Assembly (NCBI GenBank): GCA_034440115.1
Contig: JAWXBM010000106.1
Coordinates: 1 to 51,165 of the forward strand
DNA: 51,165 nucleotides
Direction of reading: 5' to 3'
Source of the DNA: JAWXBM01 sp034440115
GTDB taxonomy: Bacteria > Pseudomonadota > Gammaproteobacteria > Xanthomonadales > SZUA-36
The stretch's first letter is position 1. Each line of letters begins with the position of its first letter. Positions 8,953 through 18,242 of the stretch are shown here, in pieces. The notes beneath the pieces were generated by a model, which saw only the letters and a list, made by a program, of their open reading frames with translations, had not been told where the DNA came from and made no database searches. A program made the translations under genes and the position numbers.

Positions 8953-10287
8953 TCACGATTTAGGCAATGATGCTGCAAGAAGGTCGTGGTAACGCCGGGA
9001 CACTACCCGCAGGCTGAAAGGCCTTAAAAAACTCTCAAGTGCAGACGCGTTAATCCCAGAGGTGCTCCGGTTTTCGCAAAACATGGAAAATTCCCGAGCC
9101 TGTGCCAGAGAAGGTCCCGCGCCTTGATCTTCAAGACACAGTGCGGCAGGATAATTCTCAAGAAAAGCCGTCGAACTGTCTACCGCGAGGCTGGAAATAT
9201 TGAGGATGCGTTTACCAGTCGCGGCATATTCGACGAGCTTGCTCGGCAACTGAAATGCGGTCGCATTGCCCAGATTGACCAGAATATCGGCCTCAGCCAT
9301 AGCGCGTGCCGCCACGCTGCGGCTGACTGGAGCATGTACGACCAATCGTTTGCCGAGGCGCTGCTGATAAGAGTCGAGACTTTCCCTGCATTCGTGCGTA
9401 TCGCCGATCAGATGCAGTTCGCAATTGAATGCCGGATGAATTTTCAGCATGGCTGAAAAAAGCTGCAGCAAGTAATCCGGTCGTCGCAGATTGCGGTAGA
9501 GGGTCCCGATGAAAACCAGCCGCGTCACGCTGTTATTGATGGCGAAAAGACCATGAGGCGCAGGTTCAGGAAGCGGCGAAAAAAGGGGGGGGATCACCGC
9601 GATTTTGGCAGCACATTCCGGATACAGGCGGTAATACATATCCCGGGTTCCATCTGTGGTCACCGAAATTCCGTCCGCTCGGAGAAAAGCACGCTTTTCA
9701 AACCAGCGATTGAGCCAGCCATAAATCAGATCATTGTTGGGTGCTGCCTGTTCCATGAAGCTGAAAGGATCCCCAAGGTCGATAATCCAGCGGCCGCAGC
9801 GCTGTTTGTCGCGGGCGAGAAGATGGCCTGCAACCACTGCCGAAAACGTCGGGGATACCGAAATGACCGCATCCGCCGGCTGCTCAGCCAGCAGCCTGCG
9901 TGCAGTGTTGAGTGCGGGCCGCAACCAGATGCAGGCACTGTCCGGCCACCACAGCTTGCGCCAAATTATCTGATTTAGCGTCTTCAGCAAGCGTAAGGCT
10001 ATGCTGCCCTGCGCTGCCCCTTCAGTCTGCATCGCGGAACGCGGGACTGTCGTACCCGCAGGCTGGTTTGCCGAGAGCCTCCGCCGCAGGTGTTCCAGCA
10101 ATCGCATGCCGACGCGGTAAACCTGTACACCGTTGACGATTTCCTGCTCCGGCAAGCCCTGCTGCCATGAAGTTACAACCAGTACCGAATGTCCTTCGCG
10201 GGCAAATTCTTCGGCTAGAGTAGTCCAGCGCGTTGCACGGGCGTTGGCACGCGGGGCGTAAGAGAAGCTGAGAATCAGCAATCTCAT
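8953..10287 (-). CDS. Glycosyltransferase family 4 (GT-B fold)
   Basis: A 444-residue retaining-type GT-B glycosyltransferase. The N-terminus MRLLILSFSYAP and TLAEEFAREGHSVLVVTS is the acceptor-side Rossmann half of the WbuB/GT4 group. The C-terminal half has LVFIGTLYRNLRRPDYLLQ and, later, ADILVNLGNATAFQLPSKLVEYAATGKRIL, which contains the donor-binding PSKLVEY segment. The usual final E-x7-E pair is partly replaced. The ATG at 10287 lies just after the upstream heparinase-like stop; the longer frame from 10323 begins inside that gene and is not used. It would add a sugar to the lipid-linked glycan on the cytoplasmic face. Donor and acceptor are not predictable from sequence. Confidence 0.88.
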   Translation of the reverse strand: MRLLILSFSYAPRANARATRWTTLAEEFAREGHSVLVVTSWQQGLPEQEIVNGVQVYRVGMRLLEHLRRRLSANQPAGTTVPRSAMQTEGAAQGSIALRLLKTLNQIIWRKLWWPDSACIWLRPALNTARRLLAEQPADAVISVSPTFSAVVAGHLLARDKQRCGRWIIDLGDPFSFMEQAAPNNDLIYGWLNRWFEKRAFLRADGISVTTDGTRDMYYRLYPECAAKIAVIPPLFSPLPEPAPHGLFAINNSVTRLVFIGTLYRNLRRPDYLLQLFSAMLKIHPAFNCELHLIGDTHECRESLDSYQQRLGKRLVVHAPVSRSVAARAMAEADILVNLGNATAFQLPSKLVEYAATGKRILNISSLAVDSSTAFLENYPAALCLEDQGAGPSLAQAREFSMFCENRSTSGINASALESFLRPFSLRVVSRRYHDLLAASLPKS

Positions 10288-10288
10288 G

Positions 10289-12529
10289 TCAGTTTCCCGG
10301 CAGGACGCGTGCGCGCAAGCCATAACCTGCGGAAAAAGGTGGGCCGATAAAACGGCTCTGAGCTGTCACGGTATCAACAAAACAGCATGCTTCCAGTGTG
10401 CCGGCAACCGCGTAGTCGCGAATTTCAACGTGGCCTTCTTCGAAAGCCACAACACGGTACACGGGCTTACCATAACCCTGATGCGTGCCGACAAAACCGT
10501 GCCGACCGAAATACAGGCACTTGGCCTGTGACGCATCCGGAAGCGAGAACAACAGGGAAAGGTCTCCTGGCTCCCGGCCAGTGATCCGTGGTGCGAAGTG
10601 TGCGGGGGCGCTCCGATATTCGTTACGGCGCTCTGGTAGCGCCGTGTAGAGATAAGTGCCGGGATCGCACGCGTGCGCATGGCCATCGATGATCAGTTCC
10701 ACCGAGAGTTGATCGTTGTGAGCGTGACCGCCGTTTCCGGCTTGACCGTGAGGGCCGCAACGAATGGCGAGATACAGGCCGTCGGTCCTGAAAATGAACA
10801 GCCCGAAGTCAGGATAGCCGAAAGTTTTTATGGCACTCCGATGCACTGTTTCAGGCAACGGAAACCGGTAGCGTTGACTGCCCGGATCACGGGTTGTCTG
10901 CAGGTTGGCCGTGATTTCAATGAATTGTTGATCGGATCCCCTGCGCACGGTAAGTGCCTGGGTGGACTGTGCGTCTCTCCGGTAGACCGGAAATCGGCGG
11001 TCTCCGGCCAGTATGCGAATGATGGCTCCATCCAGCGTGAACGGTTTGGCGAAAGCCGTCAGGTCGTCGCGCCCGAACAGAGCACTGATGGTGGCGACAA
11101 GGTGACGATGATCAAGACAATCGTCCAGCCAATAGTCATCGTCGTCTCGCAGCACGGAATACCCAGAGAGATTTTCCTGCTGATGGCGCGCCTGTTCGAC
11201 CGTAATCGACTTGCCGGCAGGCTGCAGCTTGAAAAAACGACCGCTGTCATTGTCACCAACCTGAACTACGTGGTTATCCTCTTTTGTTGCGTGCATGCTG
11301 AACTCCGCCGCCCGCTCGAGAATCCCAGTCATGCTGGACGGGAAAAAATGTGATTCAGTTGTCCAAAATGTCGGAGTGCCGCCATGCCGCGTTGCGGGCA
11401 CTTGCCAGGGAAGTGGTAGCCGTTGTCGCAGGACGGAGAGCATCAGCGCCACCGAATACGCGACCAGCTCTGCGGACAAGCGGTGATAGGACGTGGATGC
11501 TTCAAAATTGGAGCCGTCTTCATTGAATTGCGCGGGAATCTCGATCAGCAATTCAACCGTCGCCGTGCGTATCCATTCATCGGCTGCGGCTCCCGGGGGA
11601 AGATAGGCGCCAGCAAACAGCAGCCCGGCCAGATCAGCCAGATAATGATTGCTGCGAAAGGCGTCATTCCATTCCAGGTTGCCGGCAATGTGCAGGCCAT
11701 GCTCATATACGCTGCGGTGAAATACCGATACAAAAGCATCGTCAAACTTCGCGCCGGCAGCGACAAACAAGTCATACGCCATCAAACAGTTGGCCACCCG
11801 GATACCGACGTCCATGGGGCATGTCCAGTTGACGCCAAAACGTGGCGGATTGGCCGCGATAAAGTCGATGACCTGATTGCGGAATTCGCACAGGTATTCA
11901 TTGCCATCACGAAACCCCGGGATACCAGCCCAAGCCAGCCCGTAGGCGAGGGCGAGTTGCGGCAAGTGCTGGCAACGTGCCAGTTCCCAAGGCACCTTGA
12001 TGTCTGCGCCAGGACAACCGGTGATGATGGCAATGTCCTTGTACCAGCAGTCCTCTCGCCAGCGAAAACCGCTTTTGAAGTCCAGCTGCCAGTCGATGGG
12101 TCGGTAATTGCCGTCCAGCAGCGCGCACAGCCGCGATGATTCCTGGCGATTGGCGTTATTGACCCGGTCGGGCACCAGTAGCTCCTGTTGCCGCTGTGCA
12201 TGACGATGCCCCTCGACGCCGCGGCATTCAGCGCCGTGATACACCGGTACCCAGCCTGATCCGAGCAGATCAAACCGGTGCAACAGATAATGTTCGGTGA
12301 GTGCTTTCAGCGATTCCTGAGCTGATGCCGCATCCTGCAACGGAAAATCCTTGATGTGCAGGCACAACGGTGCCTGGGTGATGTCAGTTGCGTAACTGCT
12401 GTAGTACTGGTCACGTGCCCGATGCGTTTTTTTCGCCACAGTGGTTTTGAGGCGGCGCACAGCCTTGCGCCATAGCGTGCCTGGAGGAGTGGCTGCATAA
12501 CGGAGCAATCGGGATTTGATGTCACCCAT
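10289..12529 (-). CDS. Heparinase II/III-like (alginate-lyase superfamily) protein, copy 1
   Basis: A 746-residue protein with an alpha-helical toroid half and a C-terminal beta half. Landmarks shared with the second copy at 38085-40154 are HRFDLLGSG at 84-92, the ADIKVPWELARCQHLP segment, NWTCPMDVGIRVANC, and the lyase-like GHAHNDQLSVEL followed by ACDPGTYLYT. The His-Asn-Asp-Gln block is the conserved heparinase II/III catalytic-site region. The N-terminus (MGDIKSRLLRYAATPP) is basic and has no signal peptide, so it looks cytoplasmic, unusual for a polysaccharide lyase. It might act on a lipid-linked intermediate, for example as a lyase or uronate epimerase; this is inference. The ATG at 12529 is preferred over the GTG at 12553. 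Confidence 0.85.
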   Translation of the reverse strand: MGDIKSRLLRYAATPPGTLWRKAVRRLKTTVAKKTHRARDQYYSSYATDITQAPLCLHIKDFPLQDAASAQESLKALTEHYLLHRFDLLGSGWVPVYHGAECRGVEGHRHAQRQQELLVPDRVNNANRQESSRLCALLDGNYRPIDWQLDFKSGFRWREDCWYKDIAIITGCPGADIKVPWELARCQHLPQLALAYGLAWAGIPGFRDGNEYLCEFRNQVIDFIAANPPRFGVNWTCPMDVGIRVANCLMAYDLFVAAGAKFDDAFVSVFHRSVYEHGLHIAGNLEWNDAFRSNHYLADLAGLLFAGAYLPPGAAADEWIRTATVELLIEIPAQFNEDGSNFEASTSYHRLSAELVAYSVALMLSVLRQRLPLPWQVPATRHGGTPTFWTTESHFFPSSMTGILERAAEFSMHATKEDNHVVQVGDNDSGRFFKLQPAGKSITVEQARHQQENLSGYSVLRDDDDYWLDDCLDHRHLVATISALFGRDDLTAFAKPFTLDGAIIRILAGDRRFPVYRRDAQSTQALTVRRGSDQQFIEITANLQTTRDPGSQRYRFPLPETVHRSAIKTFGYPDFGLFIFRTDGLYLAIRCGPHGQAGNGGHAHNDQLSVELIIDGHAHACDPGTYLYTALPERRNEYRSAPAHFAPRITGREPGDLSLLFSLPDASQAKCLYFGRHGFVGTHQGYGKPVYRVVAFEEGHVEIRDYAVAGTLEACCFVDTVTAQSRFIGPPFSAGYGLRARVLPGN

Positions 12530-12571
12530 GGCCGGACACCGGAGCTGTGCCACGGATTTTTAAAGGGAGCA

Positions 12572-13396
12572 TCAGGAGGCGGTCGGCTTGCGGCATCCCA
12601 GCATGATCACTTCAGCCCATTCCCTGAACAGGAATGCCGGCAGATATTTCAGAAATTGGAGCGGACGCTGCGGACCGACGGTGTAGTTGAATGTCTGCTC
12701 TTCGGCAATTTCGAAACCCGCCTCGTTCAGAACATAACGGGCATCCCGCAGCGTATATTCGCGATGATGTCCGGTAAACGGAATTGCCGAGTGATACACC
12801 TCCTCAATCGGCGAATGCACGGTTTCCCCGCGGAAGAAAAAGGCATAGCGTTTGGGCCAGTACGCCACGTTCGGCACCTCAAATACCAATGTGCCTCCGG
12901 GACGAAGAGCATCGCGGAGGTTGTCCAGTAGCGCCTTGGGAGAATGTGCGAGGTGCTCGGCAACAGCCATGCAGGTCAATGCATCAAACCGACCGTTCAG
13001 ATCCGTCGACAGCCCCGCAGGTTCAGCAAGGTCGGCATCAATCACACAAACCCCGTTGGCATCCAGATGGGAGGCAATCCGTTCCATGGCATTGCCGTAA
13101 TAACTATAACGTTCGGCAATGGCCACGTCATAACCCAGGCGTTTAAGCGCCAGCGGAAAGGGACCGAGAAATCCACCAACATCCAGCACGCTGTGAACTT
13201 CGTTTGACATCATGAAGCGCAGCGCATGCCAATAGCGTTTTTCCGACGTCACCAGATAACTTTCGGCGTCAAAGCGTGCCTTGCGCCAGCCGGCGTTGTG
13301 TTTGGCCAGAGCCGACCAGTCTGAAGGCATGCGTTCGGTCATTTCGCGTACGCAGGCCTGGTAGACCGAGGAAAATTCAGGGCGGGTGACGTTCAT
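12572..13396 (-). CDS. Class I SAM-dependent methyltransferase (Methyltransf_23-like)
   Basis: A 274-residue methyltransferase. Motif I is SVLDVGGFLGPFPLAL, where the usual GxGxG is altered to GGFLGPF. The later motifs are FDALTCMAVAEHLAHSP and LRPGGTLVFEVPNVAYW, followed by the HHREYTLRDARYVLNEAGFE-type block common in glycan methyltransferases. It is soluble, with no membrane segment. It lies between the flippase gene and the heparinase-like gene, with only 9 bases to the flippase stop. It probably methylates a sugar of the repeat unit or the chain end; the target cannot be named. Confidence 0.87.
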   Translation of the reverse strand: MNVTRPEFSSVYQACVREMTERMPSDWSALAKHNAGWRKARFDAESYLVTSEKRYWHALRFMMSNEVHSVLDVGGFLGPFPLALKRLGYDVAIAERYSYYGNAMERIASHLDANGVCVIDADLAEPAGLSTDLNGRFDALTCMAVAEHLAHSPKALLDNLRDALRPGGTLVFEVPNVAYWPKRYAFFFRGETVHSPIEEVYHSAIPFTGHHREYTLRDARYVLNEAGFEIAEEQTFNYTVGPQRPLQFLKYLPAFLFREWAEVIMLGCRKPTAS

Positions 13397-13405
13397 GCTG
13401 CTATT

Positions 13406-14638
13406 TTAACTGGCTGGCTGGTCATGGCCCGGGTCGGCAGCGGGCGGCTGACGCAATTTCCGGGAAAGGATGAATATGGGCACGGTGACGCAGGCCGAGG
13501 CAATCAGCGTCGCCACGGCGGCCCCTTGCCCGCCGTAAGAAGGAATCAGCAGCACGCCCAACACGATGTTTACCGCCAGAGCCAGCACAATCAGCACGAG
13601 CAGGAAGCGGAAGCGGCGATGCGTGAATACAAGATTGACGTGCGGGCTGAACGCGAAGGAAATGATTGCTGACAAGCACAAAATCTGGAATGTCGGAACG
13701 GCGTCTGGATATCGGCCAAGATCAATCCACGGCAGCACCCAGGGGGCCGCCAGTGCGCAAATGCCGACCAAGGGGGCAAATGCCAGCAGCATCCTGAAGT
13801 GCCGCGTGAAAAAATCATCCACAGCTGCCCGGCTTGCGAGTTGCTGCATGGTGGGCAGAAAAACCGCATGTACAGCGCCAAGGGCCAGCGAAAGCAGCTG
13901 GTAATAACGCGATGCAGAACCGAAAGAGGCTAGCGTCTCCTGGTCGGACAGCACCTTGATCAGGAAGATGTCAGCCTGGGAAAAAAATGCGAGCGCAAAA
14001 AAATAGGCGAACAAATAACCATGCCCGTTACCAAATACCGGTTTAAGCAAATCCATGCCATGTTGCAAATTCAGCGCTTCACGCAGGTTGATATGACGGC
14101 TGATCACGATCAGTGACAACAATCCCAGTGCGGCGGCTTGCACGGCAATGACCTGCCAGGTGCGCACTTCGTTTCCATATCGCATCAGCAGCACGATGAG
14201 CGCTGTTGAAACCAGGGCGGCACGCGCCAGTTCAATGAACGAAAACGCGGAAAATCTCAATTGTTTTTGATACATGGTCTTGCCGAAATCGGAGAGCAGC
14301 ATGCCCAATGCCAGCAGCACGGTCAGCAGATAGATCACGCCCGGCAGAGCGTCCGAGAAAAGGAGTCCGGCAATTCCCAGCAGCAGCAAGGCGGCGGCCT
14401 GAAAGGTCACCAGCGGCGCCGGATCGACACTGCCAGCGGTGTTGTCCAGAATGTAAATCCGGTTGATGCTGGAGCCCAGCATCTGGCTCGCTACCGTGGC
14501 CACCGATGTGGCCAGCGTGAGGAGGGCGAATTCTTCCGTGGGCAAATAGCGGATCAGCAACAGCCAAGTCAGGCCGAGCAGGATTTTTGATGCCAGATCC
14601 GCCGAAAAAACGAGAATGACCGGACGATGCAGCGACAT
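13406..14638 (-). CDS. Wzx-like oligosaccharide flippase (MOP superfamily)
   Basis: A 410-residue integral membrane protein with about twelve predicted helices, opening with FSADLASKILLGLTWLLLIRYLPTEEFALL-type residues (the first two-helix unit of Wzx/PST proteins). A second family landmark, YLFAYFFALAFFSQADIFLIKVLSDQETLASFG-like, lies near the middle and marks the repeated half of the fold. Wzx proteins move undecaprenyl-linked repeat units from the inner to the outer leaflet of the cytoplasmic membrane. It lies 4 bases after the upstream methyltransferase stop. A further flippase-like region is fused into the protein at 5198-8884 and an ABC exporter is at 35474-38078, so this locus has overlapping export options. 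Confidence 0.88.
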   Translation of the reverse strand: MSLHRPVILVFSADLASKILLGLTWLLLIRYLPTEEFALLTLATSVATVASQMLGSSINRIYILDNTAGSVDPAPLVTFQAAALLLLGIAGLLFSDALPGVIYLLTVLLALGMLLSDFGKTMYQKQLRFSAFSFIELARAALVSTALIVLLMRYGNEVRTWQVIAVQAAALGLLSLIVISRHINLREALNLQHGMDLLKPVFGNGHGYLFAYFFALAFFSQADIFLIKVLSDQETLASFGSASRYYQLLSLALGAVHAVFLPTMQQLASRAAVDDFFTRHFRMLLAFAPLVGICALAAPWVLPWIDLGRYPDAVPTFQILCLSAIISFAFSPHVNLVFTHRRFRFLLVLIVLALAVNIVLGVLLIPSYGGQGAAVATLIASACVTVPIFILSRKLRQPPAADPGHDQPAS

Positions 14639-14642
14639 GCGG

Positions 14643-15470
14643 CTAGGCCAGTCGCGCGCAGGCTTCGTTGAGCCGGCGTCTCAGCCTGGACAGCAAGCCT
14701 CGTTCAAACGGTTTTCCGGGATGGGCCTCGGTGCTGGCCAGGATGAACATCCATGCGCTGTTGCAACACTGGGGCAACCGGTCGGCAACAACGGCATTCC
14801 AGTCACACAACCCGAACCGCGGCAGCAGTTTGTCGAAACCGAAGCCGCAAAGAAAAGTGCGCGGCTGATAACGGACAATCCGCAACCCGGTGTTGTGGAA
14901 CAAGCGCTGAAGGCAGGACACAGAAAAAAAACTCAGGTGCGGACTGATGGCCAGCGAATCCTGCATCACCGCGCGCTCCGGCGCCGGTTGATTCAGCAGC
15001 CAGCGTTTGATTTTGCGCATCACCCAGTAAACCCGCAGGATGCGCAGCAGGCATTCCAGTGCGGCGACCATTTCATAAGGGCCGTAACCGTTGGGAACCG
15101 TGATCACCAGTCTGCCGTTTTCGGGTAACCGGCGACGAAGGTCGGCGAGGAACTGCTCTGGATTTTCGACGTGTTCGACGACTTCGGAGGCGATCACCAG
15201 ATCGGCCTTCAGATGGCTGTCGAGCAGGGCGGCCCCTCCGAATTGCAGATTGGGCAGTGCCGGCAGGCTTTGCGCATGGCGAATGCTGGCCTCATCGGGA
15301 TCCACACCGATAAACCGCACTTCTGGGAATGCCTCGGCAAGGGGCCTGGTCAGTTGTGTGCCCGTGCCGCAGCCTACGTCCAGTACCAGCGCCGGGCGCA
15401 TTTCGCGCACGAGAACCCGGCAGAACTCGAATCGTTTGCGCGTGCCGTAAGTATCTTCAGCGGTAAACAT
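14643..15470 (-). CDS. Class I SAM-dependent methyltransferase
   Basis: A 275-residue methyltransferase. The start is the ATG at 15470, preceded by a GGTGGA ribosome site about seven bases upstream; it overlaps the amidotransferase stop by 14 bases, so a longer frame reaching 15671 is rejected. Motif I is LVLDVGCGTGTQLTRPL, followed by the acidic ribose-binding FIGVDPDEASI, DLVIASEVVEHVENPEQFL and GRLVITVPNGYGPYE. It is a standard Rossmann methyltransferase of the Methyltransf_11/23 type. The acceptor is probably a sugar hydroxyl of the glycan, judged only from context. Confidence 0.88.
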   Translation of the reverse strand: MFTAEDTYGTRKRFEFCRVLVREMRPALVLDVGCGTGTQLTRPLAEAFPEVRFIGVDPDEASIRHAQSLPALPNLQFGGAALLDSHLKADLVIASEVVEHVENPEQFLADLRRRLPENGRLVITVPNGYGPYEMVAALECLLRILRVYWVMRKIKRWLLNQPAPERAVMQDSLAISPHLSFFSVSCLQRLFHNTGLRIVRYQPRTFLCGFGFDKLLPRFGLCDWNAVVADRLPQCCNSAWMFILASTEAHPGKPFERGLLSRLRRRLNEACARLA

Positions 15471-17358
15471 GCTGTTTCCACCACAGCGCAAGGTTGAGCA
15501 AGTACCAGGCTTGGGGGCCATTGCCCGAATCGAGCAAGCGGAATACCTGCTCCCGGTCCAGATAATCGGTATGCGAACAAAAGAAATCAAGTTCCTTGCG
15601 TGCGTAAACTCCGAGCTTGTCAAAAAACCACTCGTAAACGGGCACGCCGAAGCCTTGTTTTTTACGGTCAATCAATTCATCCGGAATCAGTCCGCGCACC
15701 GCCTTTTTCAGAATGTGCTTGAGAGTGCCGTTCCGGGTTTTGGCTGATTGCGGGATGCCCATAGCCAGCTCAACGAATTTGTGATCAAGAAAAGGCACAC
15801 GGGCTTCCAGGCTGACACCCATGCTCATTTTGTCCACACGCATCAGCAGCAGTTCCGGCAGACGCATGTTGAGGTCGACATACGTCATCCAGTTCAGCGT
15901 CGAGGGGTCACGGGCATTCTCGTCAAAGCGTTTGCGAATGGGGGCCACGGCCTCCCACGAGGTACGGCCTGCAAATTGTTTTCTCAGTCGCGGCGACAGC
16001 AATTGCTGCTTCTGGGTTTCGGTAAAGGCTTCGGCGCCGCCCCAGAAAATCGGCAATCCGGCGGCGCCTCGACGCAGCCACTCATAACGGAATGAGCCCT
16101 GCTGGCCGAGCCCGCGCAATACTGCCAGGGCCATGCGTTTGGCAAAACGCGGCACCGGAAGATCGTCCATTTTCTGCAGCATCAACGCTGTTTTCCATTG
16201 GGGATATCCCCAGAACAATTCGTCCGCGCCTTCGCCGACCTGACAGACGACCACGCCGTTGTCGCGGGCCAGTTTTGATACGTAATACACCGGTACACAG
16301 ACCGGATCGGCAATCGGCTCATCCTGTAACCGGATCATTTCTGGCAGGAAATTGATCAGATCATCGACGTCCAGCAAAGTCTCGTGATATTCGGCACCGA
16401 CCTCACCGGCCATCTGGCGCGCGTAATTCAATTCGTTTTCATAACTTTGATACTGACCGCGGTATCCGATTGAAAATGTTTTGACCGGTCCGCCTTCGCC
16501 TTCCGAAAACAGCGCCGTGTTGGTGCTGGAGTCGATGCCACCGGAGAGGAACACGCCCACCGGCACGTCACTAACTTTGCGCAAATTGACCGCAATGCGC
16601 AACTCGGCGAGCACGCGTTCGGCGATTTCCTCGTCGCTGATTCCAGTCAACGGTTGGGCGTGGGTCAGGGCGTCCCAGTAGCGGCGCTCTTCCATCTCAC
16701 CGCTGGCGCGGATGCGCAGCCAGGTGCCGCCCGCCAGCTTGCGGATTCCGGAAAACAGCGTCTGCGGCGAGGGAGTAGTCAGAAACGACAGGTAATGAAA
16801 CAGCGCTTCTTCGTTGACTGCACGCTCCTGATCGGGGTCTTCCAGTAACCCCTTGATTTCAGAGGAAAAATTAATCTTACCGTGATGCAGGCTGTAATAC
16901 AGCGGCTTGACGCCAATCCGGTCACGGACCAGCCACAGTTCACGTCGGCGGGTGTCCCACAGCGCAAAAGCGAACATGCCGCGGAAGCGCTGCAGGCAGT
17001 CAATGCCCCATTCCTCGAAGGCATGAAGAATGACTTCAGTATCCGAATGATCGGTTTTCCAGCGATGACGCCCGGTCTGTTCCAGCTCGCGGCGGATATC
17101 TGCGTGGTTATAGATTTCGCCGTTGAAGCTCACCCAAAGCGAATCGTCCTCGTTGCTCATCGGCTGGGTGGCAGTGGTCGACAAATCGATGATGGACAAG
17201 CGCCGGTGCCCCAGGCCGACCTTGCCGTCGTTGCTGATCCAGATGCCGGCGCCATCCGGGCCCCGGTGCGTCATCGTGTCGCGCATCCGTTCCAGCAGGC
17301 CGGCATCGACCCGATCGTTGCCTGAATCGAAAATCAGCGTGCCGACGACGCCGCACAT
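15457..17358 (-). CDS. asnB: Asparagine-synthase-like glutamine amidotransferase, copy 1
   Basis: A 633-residue two-domain enzyme. The N-terminal glutaminase begins MCGVVGTL with the nucleophile Cys2 intact and has the substrate-binding HRGPDGAG and FNGEIYNH. The C-terminal ATP-pyrophosphatase domain has the PP-loop LSGGIDSS at 271-278 and EGADELFWGYP. Free asparagine synthases share this layout, but homologues inside O-antigen loci (for example WbpS of P. aeruginosa) amidate the carboxyl of uronic acids. Here UDP-ManNAcA from WecB/WecC or another uronate is the likely acceptor. It follows the methyltransferase stop directly (no spacer). A second, diverged copy is at 28647-30647. Biochemical target is inferred. 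Confidence 0.92.
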   Translation of the reverse strand: MCGVVGTLIFDSGNDRVDAGLLERMRDTMTHRGPDGAGIWISNDGKVGLGHRRLSIIDLSTTATQPMSNEDDSLWVSFNGEIYNHADIRRELEQTGRHRWKTDHSDTEVILHAFEEWGIDCLQRFRGMFAFALWDTRRRELWLVRDRIGVKPLYYSLHHGKINFSSEIKGLLEDPDQERAVNEEALFHYLSFLTTPSPQTLFSGIRKLAGGTWLRIRASGEMEERRYWDALTHAQPLTGISDEEIAERVLAELRIAVNLRKVSDVPVGVFLSGGIDSSTNTALFSEGEGGPVKTFSIGYRGQYQSYENELNYARQMAGEVGAEYHETLLDVDDLINFLPEMIRLQDEPIADPVCVPVYYVSKLARDNGVVVCQVGEGADELFWGYPQWKTALMLQKMDDLPVPRFAKRMALAVLRGLGQQGSFRYEWLRRGAAGLPIFWGGAEAFTETQKQQLLSPRLRKQFAGRTSWEAVAPIRKRFDENARDPSTLNWMTYVDLNMRLPELLLMRVDKMSMGVSLEARVPFLDHKFVELAMGIPQSAKTRNGTLKHILKKAVRGLIPDELIDRKKQGFGVPVYEWFFDKLGVYARKELDFFCSHTDYLDREQVFRLLDSGNGPQAWYLLNLALWWKQHVYR

Positions 17359-18120
17359 CTATTTGGTCGCGTCAAAGGTGATGAACCAGCCCCAGCGCTC
17401 GGGGAACATGCGTCCTATCCATGCTGGCCACGAAGCCAGATCGTAGCTGGTCATGATCGTGCGGATGGCGCAGGCGCGGAAAGAGCCCAGCAAAGCGGCA
17501 GTTTCGGCAGGGGTGTAGGACTTGGTGCCGATGCTTTCCATGTGATGCCAGACGATGTCCGCAAAACTGCGCCATGGACGGCCGCGCAGCAACCCGTAGC
17601 GCACCCACAGTTTGAAAACCGCAGGAGAGCGGCGACCGTAAATCATCCCGATAAAACGTCCGCCGGGTTTCAGCACACGATGGATTTCCGCGATGATGCG
17701 TGACGGATCTTCGGAGTGATGGATGACGCCCCAGGAATAAACCAGATCAAACGTGGCGTCCGGGTAGGGCAGCGTTTCGGCATCAAACCGCTGCAAGGCG
17801 CTGTGCAGGCTATACAGCGCAAACCGCGCGCGCGTGGTTTCGATGGCGGCTTCGGTGAGGTCTACACCATGGCACACGCAGCCTGCGCGGGCCCATTGCA
17901 GATGATCCGTGCCAGCGCCGACGCCGACTTCGAGCATGGTTTTGCCGTGGTGGCGGGTGAACTGGACGGCAGAGTGGATAAACGGCTCCACCGCATATCG
18001 GTGCTCCTCGACCTGCTCGAACCACTCCAGCGACAACGGCTCCAGTTCACCGACGATGCCCTTGTCGGTGCCGCAGGGCCCCTGCTCCCAATAGGAGCGT
18101 ACTTGTTGGTTGATATCCAC
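17359..18120 (-). CDS. Class I SAM-dependent methyltransferase, WEQGPCG subfamily, copy A
   Basis: A 253-residue methyltransferase from the GTG at 18120 (a TTG at 18147 would add nine residues; neither has a clear ribosome site). The N-terminus QQVRSYWEQGPCGTDK, the EHRYAVEPFI segment, motif I TMLEVGVGAGTDHLQWA and CHGVDLTEAA form a recognisable subfamily shared with the genes at 32610-33407 and 40159-40986. WGVIHHSEDP and LKPGGRFIGMIYGR are the usual later motifs. Three members of one subfamily in one locus suggest either duplication followed by specialisation, or assembly from several clusters. The stop TAG is followed at once by the amidotransferase ATG. Confidence 0.87.
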   Translation of the reverse strand: MDINQQVRSYWEQGPCGTDKGIVGELEPLSLEWFEQVEEHRYAVEPFIHSAVQFTRHHGKTMLEVGVGAGTDHLQWARAGCVCHGVDLTEAAIETTRARFALYSLHSALQRFDAETLPYPDATFDLVYSWGVIHHSEDPSRIIAEIHRVLKPGGRFIGMIYGRRSPAVFKLWVRYGLLRGRPWRSFADIVWHHMESIGTKSYTPAETAALLGSFRACAIRTIMTSYDLASWPAWIGRMFPERWGWFITFDATK

Positions 18121-18188
18121 TCTGTATCGCCGGAAAGTTAACGCCAATACCTAGCGCCAATGCGGTTGCGTCGCTACGGTTAAATCGA

Positions 18189-18239
18189 GCCGGAACGACG
18201 AAGCCGGCGCACCGCTGCCATTTTAACTGGAAGCAGCGG
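18189..18239 (-). other. Two hairpin-forming inverted repeats in the widest internal gap
   Basis: CCGCTGC at 18212-18218 pairs perfectly with GCAGCGG at 18233-18239, and GCCGG at 18189-18193 pairs with CCGGC at 18204-18208. Both lie in the roughly 120-base space after the stop at 18243. There is no strong T-run after either stem on the transcribed strand, so a classical intrinsic terminator is not clear. They may instead attenuate transcription or protect the upstream mRNA. Evidence is base pairing by eye only. Confidence 0.35.
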
Positions 18240-18242
18240 CGC

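Noticed and set aside
15471..15671. Longer N-terminus for the methyltransferase at 14643
   Set aside because: It would lie inside the amidotransferase gene; a ribosome site precedes the ATG at 15470.
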